Source: a virus. Taken from it: DNA of 64,000 nt. Within the stretch, counting starts at the first letter, position 1; every line of letters begins with the position of its first letter. Under the pieces are notes generated by a model. It ran no database searches. It was given only the letters and a program-made list of their open reading frames with translations, and had not been told where the DNA came from. The stretch spans positions 1 through 64,000 of IMG/VR virus record IMGVR_UViG_3300024264_000019; one strand, 5' to 3'. The translations under genes and the position numbers were made by a program. Positions 1 through 9,002 of this stretch are shown piece by piece.

Positions 1-105
1 CACGATTGGTTCGTAACCTTGGCGTGACCAACTAATTTTCCATAAGTCAATAAGTTCGTTTTGGGAAGGGTGGTTGATATTCTGGTAGTATGTGTAAATT
101 TTCAC
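1..105 (-). CDS. Partial CDS, N-terminal 35 residues, possible glycosyltransferase-like protein
   Basis: A minus-strand frame runs off the left edge of the window. It starts at a GTG (103-105); an in-frame TAA lies three codons upstream, so this start or a later one must be used. The visible residues begin VKIYTYYQNINHPSQNELI and continue with a Trp-rich stretch (LWKISWSRQGYEPIV). That type of N-terminus (W-x-x-S-W-x-x-x-G-[WY]-E-P) occurs in phage and viral glycosyltransferase-like proteins, which fits the neighbouring sulfotransferase and glycosyltransferase genes. The functional guess is weak because most of the protein is missing. Confidence 0.5.
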   Translation of the reverse strand, partial: MKIYTYYQNINHPSQNELIDLWKISWSRQGYEPIV

Positions 106-137
106 GGTAAATTATGCTATGCGCGTTTTCACCTCTT

Positions 138-221
138 TTACAAAATCAAAGTTGAATCTGTTGATTCTGTTTCTTTTATGTAATTAAGAAGGTCTTTTGA
201 ATTATTCGCCTTAATATTCAT
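138..221 (-). CDS. Candidate 27-residue ORF coupled to the sulfotransferase gene
   Basis: A short minus-strand frame starts at an ATG overlapping the last codons of the sulfotransferase gene and ends at TAA, 32 nt before the GTG of the next gene. The peptide is Asn/Lys/Thr-rich and ends STLIL. It fills most of the gap between two genes of the same operon, which is why it is listed. There is no recognisable domain and no clear ribosome binding site. It may equally be non-coding. Confidence 0.2.
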   Translation of the reverse strand: MNIKANNSKDLLNYIKETESTDSTLIL

Positions 222-861
222 ACCCTTTTAATTCTATTAAACTTTTTTCTTTTTCTGCGACTAATTCAATAGTCTTCTTGGTGTAAATATTTGCATATCC
301 AGTTTTAGTAGAGCTTTTATTAGAGTGAAGGAGAGGTGAATGCGAAACGTTAACTTTATCACATAAAAATTTAAATTCTTCGTTTAAATTTTCAAATTCC
401 GCTATATGCGAAACCATGATTTTATTATCTTTATCTGTGTAATAGTCACTTTGGCAATTATTGCCAATAATGATATTTTTTAATATTTTTTCATCTGTTC
501 TATTTTTAAATAACTCTTCGCATATTTTGCCTTGATTGATATTGGGGGTGTTCCATGTGATGTTTGCGTCTTTATTTTTGTATTTTTCTGCATACTCTTT
601 TAAATATTTAAAAAAACTGTAATAACGATCCCACGGATTACGAACGATAACAAAAGAAAAATAATCAGAAAAGTTTTTGTTTAGTTTTTGCAATGAATTG
701 CGACATTGTTGTGCAGTTCCGTGTTGATAAAAATCAGCATTTAAATTTGGTTCACCAATAATATCAATTATATTTTGTGGTACAAAAGTTTCTCGCAAAG
801 ACCTTGTAGCAGTTTTGGGAATATCAATTGTTATGAATTTATTTTTGTGGGAAATTAGCAT
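211..861 (-). CDS. PAPS-dependent sulfotransferase (Sulfotransfer_2-like)
   Basis: This 216-residue protein has both cofactor-binding signatures of cytosolic and Golgi-type sulfotransferases. The 5'-phosphosulfate loop is IPKTATRSLRE (residues 14-24), following a short beta strand. The 3'-phosphate motif is RNPWDRYYSF (73-82), after strand FSFVIV. Such enzymes move a sulfuryl group from PAPS to a sugar or protein hydroxyl. Length fits a compact single-domain member and no signal peptide is present, so it should act in the host cytoplasm. It lies directly downstream of a glycosyltransferase/sulfotransferase fusion gene, which suggests a carbohydrate acceptor. The actual substrate is not visible. 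Confidence 0.85.
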   Translation of the reverse strand: MLISHKNKFITIDIPKTATRSLRETFVPQNIIDIIGEPNLNADFYQHGTAQQCRNSLQKLNKNFSDYFSFVIVRNPWDRYYSFFKYLKEYAEKYKNKDANITWNTPNINQGKICEELFKNRTDEKILKNIIIGNNCQSDYYTDKDNKIMVSHIAEFENLNEEFKFLCDKVNVSHSPLLHSNKSSTKTGYANIYTKKTIELVAEKEKSLIELKGYEY

Positions 862-870
862 ACAACGAAT

Positions 871-3756
871 TTATTTTTGCGAGTATTTATTGAATACTTT
901 TTGGTCAAAAAAAGTTCTTTCTTGGAATTTAGATAAAGCTAATTCGGAAACTTCTTTTTTATCTATTTTTTTTGAGTTTTTGTTTTTATTATAATTGAAC
1001 TTGCTTAAATTTAAGTTTGGGTGCACTTTATTAATATCAGAAAAAACCAAGTCGTCGCAAATTTTATAAACTTCATCCAATAAAACATCGATATCGTGAA
1101 CTTCGCAAGTTCGAAATAAATTAAAAATTTCACAAAACAACTGGTAAACATTTTCATTTAAGATTTCTGAATCTGGTAGATCTAGAAGGTTTCTAATTAA
1201 CCAAGAATCTTCAGCCTCTGAACTGGATATATACTGATCAAAAGTTAACAACCCTAGGGATTTATGATTTGGCTCATGTGATGAAATAGATGAGTTGATA
1301 TAATTGTATAAAGAAACCGCTCTTTCGAAAGGATCTCTAATGGTGGTATACATGAGGAAACCAAAATCATTTACATTAAATAATTTAACGAATTCATCTA
1401 CGAACCTAAGGCCATTAGGTAAGACGTCTACCTTATGAGGTATAATTGATTCTAAAAAATCTTTACTTAAATTTTCATAACTGATAGTGAATTCATTACC
1501 ATTTGTATTATCTACTGGTTTTAAGATTTTACTATTCAAGTCGTTTTGATTAAAATTTAATTTAAAACCAGAAATTCTAAAAATTCCACGACCAGAGTTG
1601 TCTCTAACTGTATAATGCCTTATTCTAAATAATTGATTCATTGATTTTTCATCTAGCGAAAATTCACGAAGCATAGAAGCTCTTTTAGCGCAAGTAAACT
1701 TTTCTGATTTACTAATTACATAACTACCACCATTTTTGGGCACGTGAAAAAACATTGGAATAATATTTTTTTTATTTTTAAGATTCGAATACTTTTGAAA
1801 AGTTTCTTTTTTTTGATTAAATTTTTCTTCAAAATTAAAATTATTTTCTGTTTTGTTTATTTTAAAACCGATGAGATCACTTCTTAATTCCTCTAGTTTT
1901 TGTTGGCTGTTATTAATTTGCTCAATCTCCTCTATTTTATTTTTAGAAAATATATGAAAAAAATGATAATTTAACTCGTTCTGGATTTCAAAAATTTTTA
2001 AAGACTGAGGGTCGAGATGTTTTTTTTCAACTTGAAATTTATTCTTAGATTCATTTTTTTGAACCATGTAATCAAACCAATCAGTAGGTATATCTTCAGG
2101 AGTGATATCGTAAATATTTTTATAGACGACTGAGATTTGTTTGAATAAAGAATCTGTATCATCTTGCACATTGTTCATTTTAATGAAATGTATTTTTTCT
2201 GAAATTGCTTCAAAGGTATTAATGTGTTTAGTATTAATTTCTTGAAAACTAGGAATCATTAATAACCTTCTCAAAAACCAACCATCTTCTTGCTCAATAC
2301 CCGAAATAAAATCATTAAAGGAATTTAAATTTTCTTGTTTGTTTTTATTTTCATATCCACCACGACTAAACTCCGACAGGGTTTTTTCAAAAGGATCTCT
2401 CAACACTGTAAACGGAGAAAAATAATAAAATTTATCATCAAAAACTTTCTTTAAATCAAGGATTTTTTCTACACCCTCTGGATAAACGAAAACGCTGAAG
2501 GGGAAAAATTTATTTAATAAATTTTTATCAAAATCTTTTAAGTTTATTTCGTAATGGTTTGAGTTTTCGTGTTTTAATATTTTATTTGATAACATTTCCT
2601 TAGTATCTTCCGACCTGAGTGAAATAAATACTGAAAATATATATTGACCTTTTTCTACGACGCTAACTCTAGCTGCGCTAAAAAGATCGCAAGGTAATTT
2701 TTTCTCATGGTAGAAGCGGTGAAAACAATGCATTAAACCTAGGGTTGTTATTCCAGCTTGTTTAGGTATATGAAAAAACAAGGGTATCCCAATTTTTGAT
2801 ATAGATGGAGTGAAGAATTTTTTTGAAAAGTTTAAAACTTCTTCACAATTTTTATTAGATATTGAACTAGCTTTAGCTTCTAATAAAAGTGGGTCACCAT
2901 CTCCATATGAAAAATTATTTTTAGATGTTTTATGGTGCAGCAGGAATGTTTTCGGGTAATGTTTTAAGAATGTTTCTTTGTTGACATTTTGATCGGAATC
3001 ATCACACGCATTGGTTATATAATCTATATCTAGTAATTGATTAAAGTCATTAAAAAAACCTTCGGGACATTCTTTCCTTCTCCACTCATCTATAGCTATA
3101 TCAAAATTTAGTTGTTTTTTTCCATTTTTTACTGCGCTTTCCATATAAGCTTCAGATTTATTCAAAATTTCTTTTAAGTCTTTAGTGTTTTGATAAATAG
3201 CTATTCCATTGAGGTGATCTTTATAATCTAGTATTCTGTGCCATCTAGAAACGCCTTTATATTTGGAGCCAGCAATAGAAAAACTGTTTTCAATAGAGAA
3301 TTTTAATAACGCATCAAACCAATAATCTTGAACAATTTGAATATCAGATTCTAAAAGCAAGAAGTTTTTATATTGAGAAAATTGACTTAATAAAACTTTC
3401 AGAGAATCAAAGAAAGAGATAGCTGGACCCGAGCACAAACCCAATCTAGGAATTTTAACCTCTTTTTGAATATCATTAGTTTTCCAAGATGGTTTATATA
3501 TATTATCTTCATCTTTAATGTTTAATATTTTAATATATACCTTATTAATAAATTGACTATCAGCATATTGCAGTAATCTTTCATAATTATCTTCACTTGA
3601 TTTATCAAAAAATAGAAATAAATCAAAAGAGTTTTCGTTGGAAGGAGTGTTTTTTAAAATTTTTACTATAGAACTTTCTAAAAGTCCACTCTCATATTCT
3701 TTTTTTGTACTAGGGTAAAAAACAGCTAAATCTAGTGAGTGTTTGAGGTCCGTCAT
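871..3756 (-). CDS. Trifunctional glycosyltransferase - sulfotransferase - sulfotransferase fusion
   Basis: The 961-residue protein divides into three parts. Residues 1-310 resemble a GT-A glycosyltransferase, with FLLLESDIQI (132-141) as the likely acidic metal-binding strand and a His-rich segment near 266-275. Residues 320-610 form a first sulfotransferase domain: FFHIPKQAG (327-335) is the PAPS loop and TVLRDPFEKTLSEF (450-463) the 3'-phosphate motif. Residues 665-950 form a second: FFHVPKNGGS (669-678) and TTIRDPFERAVSLY (804-817). The two sulfotransferase halves align along their length, including DGWFLRRLL and DSWLIRNLL after the second motif, so they arose by internal duplication. The likely role is transfer of a sugar followed by sulfation. 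Domain assignments are firm for the sulfotransferases and moderate for the glycosyltransferase. Confidence 0.8.
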   Translation of the reverse strand: MTDLKHSLDLAVFYPSTKKEYESGLLESSIVKILKNTPSNENSFDLFLFFDKSSEDNYERLLQYADSQFINKVYIKILNIKDEDNIYKPSWKTNDIQKEVKIPRLGLCSGPAISFFDSLKVLLSQFSQYKNFLLLESDIQIVQDYWFDALLKFSIENSFSIAGSKYKGVSRWHRILDYKDHLNGIAIYQNTKDLKEILNKSEAYMESAVKNGKKQLNFDIAIDEWRRKECPEGFFNDFNQLLDIDYITNACDDSDQNVNKETFLKHYPKTFLLHHKTSKNNFSYGDGDPLLLEAKASSISNKNCEEVLNFSKKFFTPSISKIGIPLFFHIPKQAGITTLGLMHCFHRFYHEKKLPCDLFSAARVSVVEKGQYIFSVFISLRSEDTKEMLSNKILKHENSNHYEINLKDFDKNLLNKFFPFSVFVYPEGVEKILDLKKVFDDKFYYFSPFTVLRDPFEKTLSEFSRGGYENKNKQENLNSFNDFISGIEQEDGWFLRRLLMIPSFQEINTKHINTFEAISEKIHFIKMNNVQDDTDSLFKQISVVYKNIYDITPEDIPTDWFDYMVQKNESKNKFQVEKKHLDPQSLKIFEIQNELNYHFFHIFSKNKIEEIEQINNSQQKLEELRSDLIGFKINKTENNFNFEEKFNQKKETFQKYSNLKNKKNIIPMFFHVPKNGGSYVISKSEKFTCAKRASMLREFSLDEKSMNQLFRIRHYTVRDNSGRGIFRISGFKLNFNQNDLNSKILKPVDNTNGNEFTISYENLSKDFLESIIPHKVDVLPNGLRFVDEFVKLFNVNDFGFLMYTTIRDPFERAVSLYNYINSSISSHEPNHKSLGLLTFDQYISSSEAEDSWLIRNLLDLPDSEILNENVYQLFCEIFNLFRTCEVHDIDVLLDEVYKICDDLVFSDINKVHPNLNLSKFNYNKNKNSKKIDKKEVSELALSKFQERTFFDQKVFNKYSQK

Positions 3757-3798
3757 GCTGTTTTAATATACACAAGAATAAAAATTTTAACAGCATAA

Positions 3799-3826
3799 TT
3801 GATTTAAAATCAATAAAAAGTATAAT
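3799..3826 (+). promoter_or_regulatory. Sigma-70-like promoter for the plus-strand glycan operon
   Basis: TTGATT (3799-3804), 16 nt spacer, TATAAT (3821-3826), and an ATG only 3 nt later at 3830. If the transcript starts about 7 nt after the -10 box, it would begin at or just inside that ATG. The first usable Met could then be the one at 3848. Confidence 0.5.
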
Positions 3827-3829
3827 GTT

Positions 3830-4201
3830 ATGTGTAAAAGTTCATTAATGGAATTGTCAAATATAATTGGAGTTGTTTTTGCGGAGATGCATGAAGATGA
3901 CACTAATCAGTTATTAAGTCAAATGTCTAAATCTCAACTTGAGACTGGTAGAGATTTTTTTTACATATTTTCAGAAAATAAAAAAGTAAAAGATAAAATT
4001 ACTAAAACTTGTTTTAGGGATTTAGCTTTTAGCGGTTTAAGTAATGATGATGAAGTTGAAATATTAAAGGGGATTGATTATATTATATCGTCAAAAGAAT
4101 TTAAGGAAGATAAAGCTTTGCAAAAAAAAACCATTATAATTCCATCTGAAGAGTCTTTTTATTTTGATATTGAAGAAAGCATGATTAATAAAATCTTATG
4201 A
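3830..4201 (+). CDS. Hypothetical protein preceding a glycosyltransferase
   Basis: The 123-residue product is not recognised. It is acidic and soluble, with no membrane segment, and contains a hydrophobic strand (NIIGVVFAEM) near the N-terminus. An alternative start (MELSNIIGVV) at 3848 is possible because the promoter lies so close to the first ATG. Its stop overlaps the start of the next gene by 4 nt (ATGA), so it is translationally coupled to the glycosyltransferase and probably works with it. It could be a glycosyltransferase partner or an extra N-terminal domain that became a separate gene. Confidence 0.6.
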   Translation: MCKSSLMELSNIIGVVFAEMHEDDTNQLLSQMSKSQLETGRDFFYIFSENKKVKDKITKTCFRDLAFSGLSNDDEVEILKGIDYIISSKEFKEDKALQKKTIIIPSEESFYFDIEESMINKIL

Positions 4202-5067
4202 AAAAGTTTAGTTTTATAGCTGTTTCCAGAAACGATAATTATGGAGGAGACGCAAAAAAAAGATTAGAGAATACTATAAACTTACTTGGAGATTTAATTA
4301 TTGAATCTGGACATTGTGAAATATTTGAAATAATAATTGTTGATTGGGGGTCTTTCCTACCTAGCTTGCATAAAGTTTTAAATATAAATAAAAAAATTAA
4401 AAAATTAATAAAATTTATTATTGTTCCATTTGGGATCGTTAATTATTATAATAGGGAATCATGCTTCTCAGAAGTCCACGCAATGAATTGTGGATTTAGG
4501 AGGATGTCTGGAGATTTTTTTATAAGAATTGATCAGGATACAATAGTTGGAGAGAGATTCATAAAATACTTAATAGAATCCGATGAGATACCAAGCGTTG
4601 CTTTTTCAGGAAGGAGAGATTTTGATAAAGATCAAGATGGGTCGATTAATTATTATAAAAATATAATCAAGAGTGAAAAAAGTTTAGAAGTCCCTATAAT
4701 TCATTACGAAAACGCTTACAATAACTTAAAGAAAGGTAATTTTTCTTGTTTTTATGGAGGAGCTGTTGGGTGCCTAATGGTTAAAAGAAAGGCTTTTGAA
4801 AAAGTCAGTGGTTTTAATGAAGAATTAGTTTTTTTAAATCAAATGGATGTTGATTTGTTTAATAGGCTTTCCGTACATTATAATATATATAATTTAGGGT
4901 TGAAAGTTGATTTTGATTTTTACCATCAATACCATGATCGTTCTGACAATTTAAGTAGAGCTCCGAATTCTATAGCTTACAGGAGAGAAGTTTTACCGAA
5001 TAACAACCCCATAGACTGGGGTTTGAATAGCGAAGATTTAGAGGTTTATCAGTATGATGACAAATAA
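4198..5067 (+). CDS. GT-A family 2-like glycosyltransferase
   Basis: This 289-residue protein has the layout of a nucleotide-sugar-dependent GT-A enzyme. It shows an N-terminal strand FSFIAVSRNDN (4-14), a second strand EIIIVDWGS (44-52), and the metal/nucleotide site FFIRIDQDTIVG with the DxD triad DQD at 112-114. A C-terminal acceptor-side block reads GAVGCLMVKRKAFEKVSGF and then a Met-Asp-Val-Asp segment (QMDVDLF), typical of galactosyltransferase-like family 2 enzymes. It is coupled to the preceding small gene by ATGA. The gene ends 1 nt from the end of the convergent gene at 5069. Sugar donor and acceptor are unknown. Confidence 0.8.
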   Translation: MKKFSFIAVSRNDNYGGDAKKRLENTINLLGDLIIESGHCEIFEIIIVDWGSFLPSLHKVLNINKKIKKLIKFIIVPFGIVNYYNRESCFSEVHAMNCGFRRMSGDFFIRIDQDTIVGERFIKYLIESDEIPSVAFSGRRDFDKDQDGSINYYKNIIKSEKSLEVPIIHYENAYNNLKKGNFSCFYGGAVGCLMVKRKAFEKVSGFNEELVFLNQMDVDLFNRLSVHYNIYNLGLKVDFDFYHQYHDRSDNLSRAPNSIAYRREVLPNNNPIDWGLNSEDLEVYQYDDK

Positions 5068-5068
5068 A

Positions 5069-6085
5069 TCATTTGCATAAAAATTTAGAAATATCTGTGA
5101 CAAAAAAATCCGAATAAGTATGTTTTTTAGTTGGAGCGTCTAACCAATTATATTTTGATATTAACCTCCAGCAGTTATCAATTGAATTACTTTCAGTTTT
5201 TATAACTCCTCTTGAAGGGTCTGGTACAAATCCTGGAATTTTATTTTCTATAAAGTTTTTGATATTACATTTTTCTCTATATAAAGATTTGTGGTTATGG
5301 ATGCATTTTACAAAGCCAGATATGCCTATATTTTTGCAGTTAACCCCGAGCTTTATTAGTTTGTCTATTAATAATATTTCACAAAGGTTAGTTCCTAGAT
5401 GCTGGGAAAAATCATTTAAGTTATTTTTTATAAGCTGTAAGGAGTTAAATTTAAAAGCCCAAGCGTCTGAACTCCATGGTTCTAAGTAAGGGAGGTCTTC
5501 ATATCGATCTATTGATTTATTTTTAAATTCTTCATCAGACCATTTTTCCACAAAAAGATTCTTTCCAACATCTAATTTATTGTTTACATATTCATATCTA
5601 GTCATCGAAAGAAAGAGGGGTGTTGGTCTTTTTTCAAAATTTATATATTTTAAAGTTTTTATAGATTCATCGAAATAACAATCAGAATTAGATATTAGAT
5701 ATATATTATTATTGTTATCGAAGTGATTATTTAAAATATACTCAAAGGCTATTTTGTAATTAAGCCTTAGTTTAATAGATATTATTTTACATTTACGACT
5801 ATACCCGAAGATTTTTTTTACATTTTTACCATCTATATTTTCGGTGAATAAAAAAATTTCATCTATAAGTTTATTGTTTATGTTTTTTTTTATAGATTCT
5901 ATAATTTCTAAATTTCTAGATTCATTTAAACTTTGATGATACTGTGTTATTAGGATGGTTTTTCTGTTAGACTCTGGCTTTTTAAACTCACTTAAATTAG
6001 GGTGAATTGAAGACTCTACTCCTGATTTTACTAATTCAGAAATTGATTGATGAGTTTTATTGACAGCTTTCACAGGACTCACCAT
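5069..6085 (-). CDS. Putative glycosyltransferase (viral GT-A-like)
   Basis: A 338-residue protein with alternating strands KTILITQYHQS, DEIFLFTEN and NIYLISNSDCYFDESI; the SNSD triad after a hydrophobic strand is the probable acidic sugar-nucleotide site. Further on, PLFLSMTRYEY and EPWSSDAWAFKF match the general pattern of glycosyltransferases found in large viruses and marine phages. The start overlaps the 3' end of the reductase gene by 29 nt. The first 40 residues look unstructured, and the GTG codons just after the ATG could also serve. The gene is convergent with the preceding glycosyltransferase. Function is inferred from fold features and context only. Confidence 0.65.
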   Translation of the reverse strand: MVSPVKAVNKTHQSISELVKSGVESSIHPNLSEFKKPESNRKTILITQYHQSLNESRNLEIIESIKKNINNKLIDEIFLFTENIDGKNVKKIFGYSRKCKIISIKLRLNYKIAFEYILNNHFDNNNNIYLISNSDCYFDESIKTLKYINFEKRPTPLFLSMTRYEYVNNKLDVGKNLFVEKWSDEEFKNKSIDRYEDLPYLEPWSSDAWAFKFNSLQLIKNNLNDFSQHLGTNLCEILLIDKLIKLGVNCKNIGISGFVKCIHNHKSLYREKCNIKNFIENKIPGFVPDPSRGVIKTESNSIDNCWRLISKYNWLDAPTKKHTYSDFFVTDISKFLCK

Positions 6086-8495
6086 TCTTCATAGCTTCTA
6101 TACTGCAAGATTTTGGTTCATTATCTTCTGATTTTTCAATTTTAGTAGCAGCTCTATTCCTTAAATAATAGGTTGTTTTTAAACCTTTCTCCCAGCAGGA
6201 CATATATAAATCATTGAGATATTTTAATGAAGTTCCACTATTATATAAGTTGAAACTTATGGATTGATCAATCCATTTTTGTCTAGCAGCGGTACAGTCA
6301 ATGAGTTTAAACATGTCTCTATCAAACGCAGTCTTATATTTCTCTTTTAAGTCTTCTGGGATATTAGTATTTGCTATTGATAAGTCACCATCAACCCCCT
6401 TGATGAAGTTAGAAATTTCAGGATTCCATAAGCCTCTATCCTTCATGTCTTGAACGAAATAAGGGTTAGTTATATAAAAATTACCACTCTTGTTTTCATA
6501 AACAAATAAAACAGAAAAATTTGGCTCAATACTTTGTTCAACACCATTAATATAACCAATGGTGGCTGTAGGCGCTATAGCCATAACGTTAGAGTTTCTC
6601 ATTCCATGATCACGAACGTGAGATCTAACTTCCGTCCAGTCATTGAGAGTTTGACCGTCACCAGTTAACGGTTTTTCTGTAGCTGATTTATTGGGGTTTT
6701 CCGAATTACTTTTATAAGCTATTAAATTATTGTAAGAATCGATAGGGAAAACGTCTTGTGACCAAAGCGAACCTTCGTAAGTTTCATAGGAACCTCTTTC
6801 TTGAGCGAGCATTGAACTCGCGTGAATAGCATTTAACGAATAAAACTCAAAAAGCTTGTCATTGAATGCTATAGATTCATTACTATCAATGTTTATATTC
6901 TTGATGTGAAGGATATCATGAATACCCATCATTCCTAAACCAATAGGTCTATTTTTAAGGTTGGAGTTACTAGCTTCTTTAGTTGGGTAAAAATTAATAT
7001 CAATAACGTTATCAAGCATTCTAATGGCTGTGTGAATGGTTGATTTGAGTAGTTCATAATTTAGGTCTCCATCAACCATGTGGTTAACTAGGTTGATAGA
7101 ACCAAGGTTACAAACAGCGGTTTCTCCGATTTTTACTTTTTCCCCGCTTTTATACTCGGACGCTTTAGTATGAAGAGTAATCTCTGTGCATAAATTTGAG
7201 CTGTGAACGACGCCTTCATGTTGGTTGGTATACCTAATGTTACAGGGATCTTTAAACGTGTTCCAGGGGTGAGACGTTTCAAAAAGAACTTTTAACATTT
7301 TTTTCCACAATTCTTTTGCGGTTGTGATGCGATAGTTTTTAATTAAACCTTCTTCTGCTTGATCACATAGTTTGTTATACTTTTTATCAAATTCCTCCCC
7401 AAAACAATCGTGAAGATCTGAATCTTTAGGGTCAAAAAAGTACCAAACATCTTCATTTTTAACTCTGCGCATGAATTCATCTGGTATCCAGGACGCTGTA
7501 TTCATATCGTGACATCTTAATCTATCATCCCCAGTGTTCCTTCTTAGGTTTAGGAATTCCTCAAAATCCAAATGCCAAGGCTCGAGATATGCGCACCCAG
7601 CGCCTGGGCGTTTACCGCCTTGGTTTACTGCAATCAAGAGGTCGTTATAAATTTTTAACCAAGGAATTAAGCCGCTAGAAATACCACTAGTTCCTAAAAT
7701 ATTCGAACCTGTTGATCTAAAAGGTGTAACATCTAGACCTAAACCTCCAGCAAATTTTGATTTCCTAGCTTCTTGCCAGGCTCCATCAAAGATACCATCT
7801 ATACTATCATCAAAAGTATTAAGGTAGCAAGAGCTTAATTGAGAGTGGGTCGTTCCACTATTGAATAACGTTGGGGTGGATGGAGTATAAAGCATACTAC
7901 TTATCAAATTATAAAATTCAATAGCCTTTTCGTTTTTATTTTTTTCATTGATAGCTAAACCCATAGCTACTCTCATCCAGAAAGATTGAGGAGCCTCTGA
8001 GCATTTACCATCAACCCTTAAGAAATATCTATCAGTTAATATTTGGATACCTAAGTATTTAAAATTTAAATCCCTTCGTATTTTTAGAGATTCAGATAAT
8101 TTAGGGAGATCAAAAGTTAGGAGTTCCTTATTTAGTCTTTTTTCTTTTACTAACTTTTTAATGTTTTGAATAAAACTCTTCCTGTATTGTAGTTTAAAAG
8201 CGTCTGAGTCAACACCTTCCTTAAACACCTCTTTGTATAAGTTGTTTAGCAATAACCTTGCCGCAGCAAGCGAGTAATTAGGCTCTTTTTCAATCTTCTC
8301 CCTTGCTGATAATATTAAAGCTTTATCAATATCTTTAGTCGGAATCTTATCAAAAAGTTGTAATTGAGCATCTAGTACTATTTCACTAGGAGACACATCT
8401 TCAATACCTTCACAAGCTCTTTGCGCGCTAGCATTTATCTTATCAACCTGGAAGTCTTCGAGTCTACCGTTTCTTTTTTTTATTTTAATTTGCAT
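6057..8495 (-). CDS. nrdA: Class I ribonucleoside-diphosphate reductase, large (alpha) subunit
   Basis: This 812-residue enzyme reduces ribonucleotides for phage DNA synthesis. An ATP-cone allosteric domain lies at residues 1-90. The active-site triad appears as NLCTEI (434-439), with the thiyl-radical Cys at 436. A redox Cys is in SSCYLN (223). The Tyr pair needed to receive the radical from NrdB is present in TTYYLRNRAAT (about 776-777), and the C-terminus ends CESCQ, the CxxC that shuttles electrons. These features place it in class I and argue that it is intact. No nrdB is found in this window, so the small subunit must be elsewhere in the genome or come from the host. A strong promoter was not identified. 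Confidence 0.95.
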   Translation of the reverse strand: MQIKIKKRNGRLEDFQVDKINASAQRACEGIEDVSPSEIVLDAQLQLFDKIPTKDIDKALILSAREKIEKEPNYSLAAARLLLNNLYKEVFKEGVDSDAFKLQYRKSFIQNIKKLVKEKRLNKELLTFDLPKLSESLKIRRDLNFKYLGIQILTDRYFLRVDGKCSEAPQSFWMRVAMGLAINEKNKNEKAIEFYNLISSMLYTPSTPTLFNSGTTHSQLSSCYLNTFDDSIDGIFDGAWQEARKSKFAGGLGLDVTPFRSTGSNILGTSGISSGLIPWLKIYNDLLIAVNQGGKRPGAGCAYLEPWHLDFEEFLNLRRNTGDDRLRCHDMNTASWIPDEFMRRVKNEDVWYFFDPKDSDLHDCFGEEFDKKYNKLCDQAEEGLIKNYRITTAKELWKKMLKVLFETSHPWNTFKDPCNIRYTNQHEGVVHSSNLCTEITLHTKASEYKSGEKVKIGETAVCNLGSINLVNHMVDGDLNYELLKSTIHTAIRMLDNVIDINFYPTKEASNSNLKNRPIGLGMMGIHDILHIKNINIDSNESIAFNDKLFEFYSLNAIHASSMLAQERGSYETYEGSLWSQDVFPIDSYNNLIAYKSNSENPNKSATEKPLTGDGQTLNDWTEVRSHVRDHGMRNSNVMAIAPTATIGYINGVEQSIEPNFSVLFVYENKSGNFYITNPYFVQDMKDRGLWNPEISNFIKGVDGDLSIANTNIPEDLKEKYKTAFDRDMFKLIDCTAARQKWIDQSISFNLYNSGTSLKYLNDLYMSCWEKGLKTTYYLRNRAATKIEKSEDNEPKSCSIEAMKNGESCESCQ

Positions 8496-8645
8496 GGTTT
8501 TATTTTAATTACACTTTTGATCGCCAATCTTTAAAGATAATACAATAAAAGATTAACTTTTACAAGAAAAAAAACTTTTTTCCTATATAATATAATTATA
8601 ATATATATATAATATTATTTATAAAATAAATTTTATGGAAAATAC

Positions 8646-8674
8646 TTGACATAATACAATTAATTTGTTAAAAT
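8646..8674 (+). promoter_or_regulatory. Sigma-70-like promoter driving the 8.7-10.6 kb operon
   Basis: TTGACA (8646-8651), a 17 nt spacer and TAAAAT (8669-8674), placed 19 nt before the ATG at 8694. The region 8496-8645 between the divergent genes is very AT-rich (poly-A and TATA runs) and shows no ORF. It may act as an upstream AT element. Confidence 0.7.
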
Positions 8675-8693
8675 GATTCTTACATAAATATAA

Positions 8694-9002
8694 ATGAAAA
8701 ACATTTCCACACAAAGAATAATCGAAAATGACATAGAAAGCATGTATCACATATCTTCAGCAGACTGGGAATCAATTATAATTGAAACATCCCATGATAA
8801 AGCTGTTTCAAAATGCATGGAAGATATGTTTGACATTTATGGTCAAAACTTAAATATAAGTCCAGCAATCATATCTGTCGACATGACTAGGTTTTCATTA
8901 AATTTCAATGAGGATCATACTAAAATATATTCTACATCAATGGTCCTCTCTGATATAGGCAAACACGACTTAGCTAAAAAATTTAAAAAAATAATGGAAT
9001 GA
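8694..9002 (+). CDS. Hypothetical protein, first gene of the nucleotide/replication operon
   Basis: The 102-residue product is soluble and weakly acidic. It contains ISSADWESIIIETSHDKAVS (about 20-39), the sort of conserved short phage protein often seen beside replication genes. I do not recognise the family. It is the first gene after a good promoter and overlaps the following kinase gene by 4 nt (ATGA), so its dose is tied to that of the kinase. Confidence 0.7.
   Translation: MKNISTQRIIENDIESMYHISSADWESIIIETSHDKAVSKCMEDMFDIYGQNLNISPAIISVDMTRFSLNFNEDHTKIYSTSMVLSDIGKHDLAKKFKKIME

Noticed and set aside
5259-5489. Plus-strand 76-residue ORF inside the glycosyltransferase gene
   Set aside because: It lies opposite a gene with clear glycosyltransferase strands and has no initiation signal.
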